Shown piece by piece: positions 1-5,356 of a stretch of 5,356 bases of DNA (the stretch's first letter is position 1; every line of letters starts with the position of its first letter). Where the stretch lies: the NCBI GenBank assembly GCA_027025615.1, contig JALVQM010000224.1, positions 1 to 5,356 on the forward strand. The letters are read 5' to 3'. This DNA comes from Desulfobacteraceae bacterium. Its GTDB lineage: Bacteria > Desulfobacterota > Desulfobacteria > Desulfobacterales > Desulfosarcinaceae. A program made the position numbers and the translations under genes. Under the pieces are notes generated by a model that saw only the letters and a program-made list of their open reading frames with translations, was not told the origin of the DNA and searched no databases.

Positions 1-2
1 TT

Positions 3-1010
3 GCTAAAAAGGTTCGGGTCGTGTTCAACTGCAGCAAGGAAGGCCGCTTCCATGGGCAGGAACATCAGGATGAAATCCAGGCTGTAAATGCCTTGGAGCC
101 TGCTGTAATTTTTTTGGGCAAGATCGCGGACGTGATTTTTCAAGGCTTGGGCATGCTGGGACAGGGCTTTGGCGCGATAGCCGGGGTCGTCCCTGGATTC
201 ATAGTAGCGTTGGTAGGCCCGTAATGAGACTTTGGCATCGACAATAATATCTTTTCCGTCTGGAAGATGAATGACGGCATCCGGTCGGTACATCCTGCCG
301 GACTCGTCGCGCAAGCTTACCTGGGTATGATATTCACGCCCCTTGGTAAGGCCCGATGCCTCCAGTACCCGTTCCAGGATTACCTCGCCCCAGGTACCCT
401 GAACCTTGCTGTCACCTTTCAGGGCCCGGGTCAGATTGATGGCGTCCTGGCCGATACGCTCGTTGATTTGTTTAAGCCGTTCAATCTGGTCTGCCAGAAT
501 TGCCCTGTCACGGGATTCTTTGTCGTAAACATCTTCGACCTTTTTTTTGAATTCGGCTAACTGGGTTTGCAAAGGTGTGAGGAGGGAGTCCAATAAGTTG
601 CGATTGTGTTCGGCCAGGTGCGAACTTTTTTCTTCGAAAATTTTCTGGGCCAGGTTTTGGAATTCGGACTTTATAACTGCGTGGGCCTGCTCAAGAAAGT
701 CTAATTTTTCACCCGTGGTCTGACGTTCTTTTTCCAGGATGGTTTTCAGCCTGGTTTCAACAGAAAGTTGGCGGGCCAGTTGGGATTGCAGCTCGGTGAT
801 CAGTTTTTGGGCGTTTTTGTATTCAGCAGCCATTTTTTCCAATTGGCTGTTTTTTTCGCGGTACTTGGCAAGCTCAGCAGTGAGAACTCTCAATTCCTTT
901 TGTAGAAGTTCGTTTTTAAGTCTCCGGCGCCAAAGTACAAGCAGGGATACAGTCAACGCTAAGGACAGGAAGCCGATGGTAATCCAGGCTTCCGGGGGCA
1001 GATATGACAT
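3..1010 (-). CDS. rmuC: RmuC-family DNA recombination protein, 3' part cut off by the window edge
   Basis: Reading the minus strand from ATG at 1010 gives 336 uninterrupted codons that run off the left edge, so the C-terminus is missing. Residues about 9-27 form one hydrophobic membrane anchor followed by an Arg/Lys-rich stop (WRRRLK). Residues about 32-185 are Glu/Lys/Gln-rich heptad-like sequence, a long coiled coil. The conserved RmuC domain begins near 190 and includes GTWGE (205-209), RPDAVIHLPDGK (242-253) and IIVDAK (255-260). The PD...DAK spacing resembles a PD-(D/E)XK nuclease core. RmuC proteins are known to limit inversions between short repeats; the biochemical activity is poorly defined. 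Start choice: GGAG at 1023-1020 lies 9 nt before ATG 1010. An in-frame ATG at 1025 overlaps that site and lacks its own, and a TAA at 1028-1026 closes the frame. The gene is transcribed away from the acetyl-CoA genes, with no evident functional link. Confidence 0.93.
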   Translation of the reverse strand, partial: MSYLPPEAWITIGFLSLALTVSLLVLWRRRLKNELLQKELRVLTAELAKYREKNSQLEKMAAEYKNAQKLITELQSQLARQLSVETRLKTILEKERQTTGEKLDFLEQAHAVIKSEFQNLAQKIFEEKSSHLAEHNRNLLDSLLTPLQTQLAEFKKKVEDVYDKESRDRAILADQIERLKQINERIGQDAINLTRALKGDSKVQGTWGEVILERVLEASGLTKGREYHTQVSLRDESGRMYRPDAVIHLPDGKDIIVDAKVSLRAYQRYYESRDDPGYRAKALSQHAQALKNHVRDLAQKNYSRLQGIYSLDFILMFLPMEAAFLAAVEHDPNLFS

Positions 1011-1150
1011 CCGGCAACACTCCATTTAGAAGTTATCGAAAATCTGCAACCTTGTGCAATCGGGTTGCTCCGGCAATTTGTCGCTCCCGGCAGGATGGCT
1101 GTGGTTTGTCATATTTTCAGCCAGGCCCTGAAGTGGCGTTTTGTTGACAG

Positions 1151-1179
1151 ATCATAGCATACCGCCAAGGTAACGAAAA
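1151..1179 (-). promoter_or_regulatory. Candidate extended -10 promoter for rmuC
   Basis: On the minus strand, TATGAT (1156-1151; five of six matches to TATAAT) is preceded by TGC, forming an extended -10 element TGCTATGAT (1159-1151). The -35 position at 17 bp spacing (1179-1174, TTTTCG) is poor, which extended -10 promoters tolerate. Transcription would start near 1144, giving a leader of about 134 nt before ATG 1010. This is a motif match only. Confidence 0.4.
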
Positions 1180-1238
1180 GTACACCGGCAGCCCGCGGCA
1201 TGAATACAGCGAAAGATAGAAAAAATGGCAAGACGGTT

Positions 1239-1267
1239 TTGACATGGCTGACAAGATATTCTAATAA
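1239..1267 (+). promoter_or_regulatory. Candidate sigma-70 promoter for the CoA-transferase/GNAT gene
   Basis: A perfect -35 hexamer TTGACA (1239-1244) is followed after 17 bp by TAATAA (1262-1267), a weak -10 match in an AT-rich stretch. Transcription would start near 1274, leaving a leader of about 52 nt. The spacing and position are good but the -10 is only half-consensus. Confidence 0.45.
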
Positions 1268-1326
1268 GTCTAATTTAAAGCATATTTGCACCCCTGATTT
1301 ATTCATTTCACAAGGAGAGATGATCC

Positions 1327-3213
1327 ATGACTAAACATCCCTATTGGGCAGATACCTACGTTGAAAAAAAGTGCACTGCTGTTGAAGCCATAGGCTGCAT
1401 CCGCCCTGGTCAGAGAGTGTTTGTCGGGTCATCCTGCGGTGAGCCCCAACATCTAGTGCGTCAACTGGTGGAGGCCGCGGAAGATTTTGCCGATCTGGAA
1501 ATTGTCCGCCTGCTTTGCCTTGAGACGGTTCCCCTGTCGTTGATTGCCACTAAGAGCCAGGGGCAGAGCTTAAACATCCGTTCTTTCTATCTGGGTTCCG
1601 CCAGATCCAAGCGTTTGGCCCGTAATGCCCGTTTTATAACCCCGATGAACCTGTCGGCGGTTCCCCGCCTGTTTCGCACCGGCCTGTTGCCTATCCAGGT
1701 AGCCCTGATTCAGACAACTCCACCGGATGACTTTGGCTGGATGAGCCTGGGAGTATCGGTTGATATAACCTTGGCGGCTGCGCTTTCGGCCGACGTCGTC
1801 ATCGCCCAGGTGAATCCCAACATGCCCAGGGTATTGGGCCAGAGCTTTATCCATGTTAATGATATCGATTGGGTGGTTGAATACCAAGAGCCTCTGTTGA
1901 CAATTGAAAAGCTGCCCGAGTTCGATGCCGCCAACCTCATCGGCCGGGCAATTGCCCGCCTGATAGAAGACGGCTCCACTTTGCAGATCAGCCCGGGAAC
2001 AACCCAGAATGCAACCCTTTTGGCTCTTTCCGATAAAAATGATCTTGGCATTCATACCCAGTTTCTGACGGACGAAATGATGCATCTCTATGCCAAGGGG
2101 GTGATTACCAATCGCAAAAAAGGTTTCAACGATGGCAAGCTGGTGGCCAGTAATGCCCTGGGCAGTGCCGGTTTGTACGAGTTCATCAACGATAATCCTG
2201 CAATTGAGTTTCATCCCTCGGATTATGTGAATGATCCGGCTGTTATTGGTCGCAACAACAAAATGGTTGCGATGAACGTGGCCATGGCTATCGATCTGAC
2301 CGGGCAAGTGGCTGCCGATGCTTTACCGAATAATTATTTTTCGGGTGTCTCAGGCATGTTGGATTTTACTCGGGGGGCTTTCCAATCCAAAGGAGGTAAA
2401 TCCATCCTTTTGCTGCCGTCGACCAGTTTCGACGGTAAAACAAGCCGGGTGGTTCCCAGATTGGATGATACGGCGGTGGTGATACCCCGCGGAGATGTGC
2501 AGTACGTGGCAACTGAATACGGAGTTGTCAACCTGTTTGGCAAGAGCCTTCAGGAAAGGGCTCTGGCCATGATCAGCATTGCCCATCCTGCTTTCAGGGA
2601 TGAGCTTTTTCATTATGCAAAGCAGGTGGCTCTGCTGGGCCCGGAAAAGCGTCTCAAGGATGCCATAAGGGGAGTCTATCCTTTGCACCTGGAACAAACG
2701 GTTGTCGTTGATGACCGGCAATTAACCATACGTCCGGCAAAGCCTGTTGACCAGCGCAGGATCCAGGAACATTTTTACAGCCTTGACAAAGAGGACGTGG
2801 TAGCCCGGTTTTTCTATGAGCGTGACCGTTTCGGAAGTGATGAAGCCGAAGAGATATCTCAGATAGACTATCAAAACAATCTTACCATCCTGGCGGTGGT
2901 AGGTGATTTCGGATTTGGACAGGTAGTAGGTATCGGCGAGTATCTCAAGGATCCGGATGGCAACATGGCAGAGGTGGCTTTTTCGGTTTCAAAAACATGG
3001 CAGGGCAAGGGTGTTGGCAGGCTCCTGATGGCCAGATTGGCCGAAGGAGCCCGTGAAAAAGGAATCGGTGGGTTTTACGCTTATACCAATCCGGACAACA
3101 AGGCCATGATAAGCCTGTTTGAAACCTTGCCCTATCCGTGTAACAGCAGGCTTGAAGAAAGCGGTCTGAAATTGTGGTGTGAATTCGAGGGCGGATCTGA
3201 GGGTGTGAATTGA
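1327..3213 (+). CDS. Acetyl-CoA hydrolase/CoA-transferase-family protein fused to a GNAT acetyltransferase
   Basis: This 628-residue protein has two parts. Residues about 10-425 match the acetyl-CoA hydrolase/transferase family (Cat1/AbfT type, class I CoA-transferases, about 440 residues when alone). Landmarks are DDFGWMSLGVS (134-144), RLIEDGSTLQ (211-220), GVITNRKKGFNDGK (258-271), a SGVSGMLDFTRGA segment (339-351) and ATEYGVVNLFGKS (395-407). Residues about 463-620 form a GNAT domain with the acetyl-CoA pyrophosphate loop QGKGVG (559-564), after a V-F-x-V-like strand at 550-555, and NPDNKAM (588-594). No signal peptide or membrane segment is seen, so it is probably cytosolic. Oddity: members such as 4-hydroxybutyrate CoA-transferase have a catalytic Glu in LGIH(S/T)E, but here the segment reads LGIHTQ (Q245), and the preceding GIG loop is SPG (222-224). 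CoA transfer is therefore doubtful; acyl-CoA binding with GNAT-mediated protein or small-molecule acetylation is an alternative. The start has AAGGAGAG (1312-1319) 7 nt upstream. The fusion itself is a known family architecture. Confidence 0.93.
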   Translation: MTKHPYWADTYVEKKCTAVEAIGCIRPGQRVFVGSSCGEPQHLVRQLVEAAEDFADLEIVRLLCLETVPLSLIATKSQGQSLNIRSFYLGSARSKRLARNARFITPMNLSAVPRLFRTGLLPIQVALIQTTPPDDFGWMSLGVSVDITLAAALSADVVIAQVNPNMPRVLGQSFIHVNDIDWVVEYQEPLLTIEKLPEFDAANLIGRAIARLIEDGSTLQISPGTTQNATLLALSDKNDLGIHTQFLTDEMMHLYAKGVITNRKKGFNDGKLVASNALGSAGLYEFINDNPAIEFHPSDYVNDPAVIGRNNKMVAMNVAMAIDLTGQVAADALPNNYFSGVSGMLDFTRGAFQSKGGKSILLLPSTSFDGKTSRVVPRLDDTAVVIPRGDVQYVATEYGVVNLFGKSLQERALAMISIAHPAFRDELFHYAKQVALLGPEKRLKDAIRGVYPLHLEQTVVVDDRQLTIRPAKPVDQRRIQEHFYSLDKEDVVARFFYERDRFGSDEAEEISQIDYQNNLTILAVVGDFGFGQVVGIGEYLKDPDGNMAEVAFSVSKTWQGKGVGRLLMARLAEGAREKGIGGFYAYTNPDNKAMISLFETLPYPCNSRLEESGLKLWCEFEGGSEGVN

Positions 3214-3238
3214 ACCGGTATCGCTTGACGGTTTTTTT
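3213..3238 (+). terminator. Weak intrinsic terminator after the CoA-transferase/GNAT gene
   Basis: AACCG (3213-3217) can pair with CGGTT (3229-3233) around an 11-nt loop and runs straight into seven T residues (3232-3238). The left arm begins at the last base of the TGA stop. The stem is only five pairs and partly uses the T tract, so termination may be inefficient. Confidence 0.35.
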
Positions 3239-3305
3239 GATAAAACACAGCGGCGGTCGTACCAAAATTCAGGGGGTGCTTGTCCCAGGTTATGAGCTAT
3301 ATCTA

Positions 3306-3333
3306 TTGACAAACTACCCATCTTCTATATAAG
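3306..3333 (+). promoter_or_regulatory. Strong sigma-70-type promoter candidate upstream of cdhD
   Basis: A perfect TTGACA (3306-3311) is followed after 16 bp by TATAAG (3328-3333), five of six matches to the -10 consensus. It is the best promoter match in the window and points toward cdhD. The predicted start near 3340 leaves about 390 nt of leader before the TTG start codon. It lies about 70 bp past the weak terminator of the previous gene, which supports separate transcription. Confidence 0.6.
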
Positions 3334-3370
3334 GTGTTAAATTGATTTTGGATTGGTTCTGAGAAGGGCT

Positions 3371-3398
3371 TTAACATTCCAGAATTATAGAGTATTTT
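3371..3398 (+). promoter_or_regulatory. Second, weaker promoter candidate upstream of cdhD
   Basis: TTAACA (3371-3376, five of six) and TATTTT (3393-3398, four of six) are separated by 16 bp. Use of this site would place the 14-bp palindrome at 3444-3457 about 40-50 bases downstream of the start. AT-rich sequence yields such matches by chance, so this is tentative. Confidence 0.25.
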
Positions 3399-3443
3399 GT
3401 GTTTTGTTACTTGGTTTGGGATGGGTTGGGTATGCTGGCCCGA

Positions 3444-3457
3444 TACCTGTACAGGTA
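3444..3457. promoter_or_regulatory. 14-bp perfect palindrome, possible operator
   Basis: TACCTGTACAGGTA is a perfect inverted repeat with no spacer, lying between the promoter candidates and cdhD. Symmetric sites of this size commonly bind dimeric helix-turn-helix regulators. As RNA it would be a poor hairpin because there is no loop. No regulator gene lies in the window and I cannot assign it to a known family of sites. Confidence 0.35.
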
Positions 3458-3540
3458 GCTAATGGATTTGCCGCAAGTGAGGCCTGGGTTGACGGAGCTT
3501 TATTCTAAATTGCCGCGACCTTCCAAACGATTCCGATCGT

Positions 3541-3560
3541 ACGGGTTCTGTACGGCCCGT
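3541..3560 (+). other. Possible leader hairpin
   Basis: ACGGGT (3541-3546) can pair with GCCCGT (3555-3560), the innermost pair being T-G, around an 8-nt loop. A T-rich but interrupted stretch follows (3561-3572). It could be a leader structure; the T tract is too broken to call a terminator. Confidence 0.25.
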
Positions 3561-3718
3561 TTCATATCTTTTGTTAACGGTTATTCCAATTTTAAAAATA
3601 TTCAAGAAAAAATAAGAAAGGAGGGCTGCCAAAAAACGTTTGAATTGTTTGTAAAGCCCCAGTGGGTTGTCGTTTAGGCGACTTAAAATTGCACCTCAAC
3701 ATTAACCGGTATACCGAC

Positions 3719-3726
3719 AAGGAGGG
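3719..3726 (+). promoter_or_regulatory. Shine-Dalgarno site that fixes the TTG start of cdhD
   Basis: AAGGAGGG lies 4 nt before TTG 3731. The only other upstream start in this frame considered, GTG at 3662, has no ribosome site. Starting there would add 23 residues that do not resemble the family, whereas starting at TTG gives (M)GFEFFKESYAG, the usual N-terminus. The 10-bp palindrome CGGTATACCG (3707-3716) ends 2 nt before this site. Confidence 0.8.
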
Positions 3727-3730
3727 AACA

Positions 3731-5308
3731 TTGGGTTTCGAATTCTTCAAAGAAAGCTATGCCGGCAGCATCAAGGAAATTACCCTTGGTAAGGGAGACA
3801 AGGCGGTAACTGTCGGCGGACAGTCGTGCTATCCGTTTTACACATTCGAAGGCGATATGCCCCATAAGCCCAAAATCGCCATGGAGATATGGGACATGGA
3901 GCCTGAAGAGTGGCCGGAAGCAGTGATAAAACCTTTTGCCGACGTAATTTCCGATCCTGCCGCCTGGGCGAAAAAATGCGTTGAACAGTACGGAGCCGAT
4001 CTGATCGTGCTCCAATTAAAAAGCACCGACCCCAACGATAAGGACGCAAGTCCTGAAGAAGCTTCAGCTGTCGTCAAAAAGGTCCTGGCGGCAATTGAAG
4101 TTCCTCTGGTAGTGTGGGGTACAGCCAATGTGGAAAAAGATGAAGCCGTACTGAAAAAGATTGCCGAGGATTGTGATGGCGAAAATCTGATTCTGGGCCC
4201 GGTAGAGGATAAAAATCACAAGGGAATCGGAGCTGCAGCCATGGGATACGGCCATACCCTGATTTCTTCCTCGCCTATTGATGTGAACCTTGCCAAGCAG
4301 GTCAACATCCTTCTGGAAAACCTGGGCGTGCCCATGGAAAAGGTGATTATAGATCCCACCACGGGTGGCTTGGGCTATGGTATGGAATACAGCTATTCAG
4401 TAATGGAACGTTTACGGATGGCTGCTCTCCAGCAAGGTGACGACAAGCTTCAACTTCCGGTAATCAACAACCTGGCCAACGAGATTTGGAAGTGCAAAGA
4501 GGCAAAACAGTCCGTCGAGGAAGCACCTACCCTGGGTGATCCCGAAAAGCGGGGCATCCTGATGGAATCGGTGGCAGCGGTCGTGTACCTGATGGCAGGT
4601 TCGGATGTCTTGATTTTGCGTCATCCGGAATCTGTAAGGCTGGTAAGAGCTTATATAGACCTGCTGCTTGATGGCGGCAGTGCCATGGATTTGGCACCGA
4701 TTGAAAAACAGCTTGAAGCGGTTGATATTGATTTGGCTGCTATTGCTCCGGAGCCGGATCTGACCATAGAAGAAGAGGTCAAGAAAGCTCCGGCCAAACC
4801 AGCGGCCAAGCCTAAAGCCGAGGCTCCCAAACCTAAGGCCGAGGCACCCAAGCCGGCGGCACCCAAGCCGGCACCTAAACCGGAACCGGCCAAGGCTGAA
4901 GCACCTGCTGAACCGGTCAAGGAAAAGACGGCCGAGGAGGTTAAAGCCGAGGCCGAGGCCAAGGCCAAGGCCGAAGCAGAGGCCAAAGCCAGGGCCGAGG
5001 CAGAGGCCAAAGCCAAGGCCGAAGCAGAGGCCAAGGCCAAGGCAGAAGCAGAGGCCAAAGCCAAGGCCGAGGCGGAAGCAAAGGCCAAAGCCGAGGAAGA
5101 GGCGCGCTTGAAGGCTGAAAGAGAAAAACGTGATGCCGAAGAGCAGGAATTGCGGCTTAAACGAGAGGCGGAACGTGAAGCTTTGCAGGCCAAGCGGATG
5201 AAGGAAGCCAAGGGCGCTGCAGCAACCAAGACTCCGGCCAAGGTCCAGAAGGACATGCTGGAAAAACTGGTAGACCAGTTAGATCGTATTCATCGTCGCG
5301 TTGCTTGA
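3731..5308 (+). CDS. cdhD: CO dehydrogenase/acetyl-CoA synthase delta subunit (corrinoid iron-sulfur protein small subunit, AcsD/CdhD) with EAK-repeat tail
   Basis: The 525-residue product from TTG 3731 is the small subunit of the corrinoid iron-sulfur protein. With the gamma (large) subunit it holds the corrinoid that carries the methyl group from methyl-tetrahydrofolate or its analogue to acetyl-CoA synthase. Residues 1 to about 345 form the TIM-barrel core; landmarks are KGIGAAAMGYGH (164-175), SSPIDVNLAKQ (180-190), DPTTGGLGYGMEYSYSVMER (208-227) and LGDPEKRGIL (268-277). No iron-sulfur cysteine motif is seen, as expected, since the cluster lies in the large subunit. Oddity: bacterial homologues such as that of Moorella have about 320 residues. 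Here an acidic stretch (341-349) leads to a Pro/Ala/Lys linker (352-395), six EAEAKAKA-type octads (407-454), a Glu/Arg/Lys-rich helix (455-495) and a terminal amphipathic helix (about 505-525). The tail resembles TolA-like or single-alpha-helix segments. Partner genes (acsC, acsB, methyltransferase) are not in the window. The core assignment is firm; the tail function is unknown. Confidence 0.95.
   Translation: MGFEFFKESYAGSIKEITLGKGDKAVTVGGQSCYPFYTFEGDMPHKPKIAMEIWDMEPEEWPEAVIKPFADVISDPAAWAKKCVEQYGADLIVLQLKSTDPNDKDASPEEASAVVKKVLAAIEVPLVVWGTANVEKDEAVLKKIAEDCDGENLILGPVEDKNHKGIGAAAMGYGHTLISSSPIDVNLAKQVNILLENLGVPMEKVIIDPTTGGLGYGMEYSYSVMERLRMAALQQGDDKLQLPVINNLANEIWKCKEAKQSVEEAPTLGDPEKRGILMESVAAVVYLMAGSDVLILRHPESVRLVRAYIDLLLDGGSAMDLAPIEKQLEAVDIDLAAIAPEPDLTIEEEVKKAPAKPAAKPKAEAPKPKAEAPKPAAPKPAPKPEPAKAEAPAEPVKEKTAEEVKAEAEAKAKAEAEAKARAEAEAKAKAEAEAKAKAEAEAKAKAEAEAKAKAEEEARLKAEREKRDAEEQELRLKREAEREALQAKRMKEAKGAAATKTPAKVQKDMLEKLVDQLDRIHRRVA
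4808..4849 (+). repeat. Two tandem 21-nt repeats in the Pro/Ala linker of cdhD
   Basis: Two adjacent copies encode KPKAEAP at residues 360-366 and 367-373. They differ at a few third-codon positions but are identical in protein. They form part of a proline-rich flexible linker between the folded core and the helical tail. Confidence 0.7.
4949..5092 (+). repeat. Six tandem 24-nt repeats encoding EAEAKAKA octads in cdhD
   Basis: Six head-to-tail copies (starting at 4949, 4973, 4997, 5021, 5045 and 5069) encode EAEAKAKA, residues 407-454. The only amino-acid change is K to R in the second copy (EAEAKARA). The copies differ at synonymous positions (GAG/GAA, AAG/AAA, GCC/GCA/GCG), so the peptide is better conserved than the DNA. 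The repeat predicts a long, highly charged helix. Confidence 0.9.
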
Positions 5309-5356
5309 TGTTTTTTGTGCGATGACTGGATACTTAGCTATTTTGACATAATCATG

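Larger units (their letters stand above)
1011..1326. other. Divergent intergenic region between rmuC and the CoA-transferase/GNAT gene
   Basis: These 316 bases separate two genes transcribed away from each other. They contain one candidate promoter per strand (annotated separately) and the ribosome sites of both genes. A near direct repeat is present on the plus strand (GCTCCGGCA at 1067-1075 and GCTCCCGGCA at 1083-1092), of unknown meaning. A 65-codon minus-strand frame (1306-1109) has no ribosome site and is not accepted as a gene. No tRNA, repeat array or mobile element was seen. Confidence 0.7.
3214..3730 (+). other. Long intergenic region and putative 5' leader of cdhD
   Basis: These 517 bases hold no convincing gene. 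In order they contain a weak terminator, a strong promoter match (3306-3333), a second weaker one (3371-3398), a 14-bp palindrome (3444-3457), a possible hairpin (3541-3560), an AT-rich tract (about 3580-3620), an unused Shine-Dalgarno sequence (3618-3625), and a 10-bp palindrome (3707-3716) next to the functional ribosome site. If the first promoter is used, the leader is about 390 nt, long enough for an RNA regulator. I looked for a cobalamin riboswitch, which would suit a corrinoid protein, and found no recognisable B12 box. Confidence 0.55.

Noticed and set aside
21..1029. Three plus-strand open frames (21-224, 267-560, 739-1029)
   Set aside because: They are antisense to the recognisable RmuC protein and look like no known family.
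1109..1306. 65-codon minus-strand frame with a hydrophobic stretch between rmuC and the fusion gene
   Set aside because: No Shine-Dalgarno sequence precedes ATG 1306, and it overlaps both promoter candidates; the hydrophobic residues can arise from AT-rich noncoding DNA.
1570..2307. 245-codon minus-strand open frame inside the CoA-transferase/GNAT gene
   Set aside because: It lies wholly antisense to a well-recognised coding region, has no family resemblance and no supporting ribosome site.
3436..3451. Sigma-54 -24/-12 promoter (TGGCCC then CTGTA)
   Set aside because: The -12 element lacks the near-invariant GC dinucleotide.
3462..3677. 71-codon plus-strand frame in the cdhD leader
   Set aside because: Its composition is unlike its neighbours, it resembles no family and its ATG has only a poor ribosome site; treated as leader sequence.
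3662..3730. GTG at 3662 as the cdhD start
   Set aside because: It lacks a ribosome site and adds 23 residues unlike the family, whereas TTG 3731 has AAGGAGGG at good spacing.
3334..3730. Cobalamin riboswitch controlling the corrinoid protein gene
   Set aside because: No recognisable B12-box core was found by eye; a covariance search would be decisive.
4651..5256. 201-codon minus-strand open frame rich in LALASASA
   Set aside because: It is the antisense shadow of the EAEAKAKA repeat in cdhD; the biased codons of the repeat remove stops on the opposite strand.
5309..5356. Terminator or next-gene promoter after cdhD
   Set aside because: A six-T run (5311-5316) has no good hairpin before it. 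TTGACA at 5343-5348 is a -35 match, but the window ends before a -10 could be seen, and the final ATG has no ribosome site.

Overview
The window carries three protein-coding genes. They suggest an anaerobic bacterium that uses the Wood-Ljungdahl (reductive acetyl-CoA) pathway. The strongest clue is a bacterial-type delta subunit of the CO dehydrogenase/acetyl-CoA synthase corrinoid protein. A sulfate-reducing or syntrophic member of the Desulfobacterota would fit the gene content, moderate GC and strong GGAGG ribosome sites. That placement is inference; there is no rRNA or other phylogenetic marker here.

Layout: (1) Positions 3-1010, minus strand, hold the first 336 codons of rmuC (membrane-anchored coiled coil plus the start of the RmuC nuclease-like domain). 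The gene runs off the left edge. (2) Positions 1011-1326 are a divergent intergenic region with one plausible promoter on each strand. (3) Positions 1327-3213, plus strand, encode a 628-residue fusion of an acetyl-CoA hydrolase/CoA-transferase-family protein with a C-terminal GNAT acetyltransferase. The position expected to hold the catalytic glutamate is glutamine (Q245), and the usual glycine loop before it is changed. (4) Positions 3214-3730 hold a weak terminator, a near-consensus promoter and a leader of roughly 390 nt with palindromes and an unused Shine-Dalgarno sequence. (5) Positions 3731-5308, plus strand, encode CdhD/AcsD from a TTG start. A normal TIM-barrel core of about 345 residues is followed by an unusual tail of about 180 residues: a Pro/Ala/Lys linker, six exact EAEAKAKA octads and a charged helix. 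(6) The last 48 bases hold no complete feature.

The fusion protein and CdhD both act on or near acetyl-CoA, so their adjacency is suggestive. Each appears to have its own promoter, however, and a joint role is inference. rmuC is a DNA-maintenance gene and looks unrelated. The most notable signals are the appended EAK-type tail on a core carbon-fixation subunit, and the CoA-transferase domain that seems to lack its catalytic glutamate while fused to an acetyltransferase.
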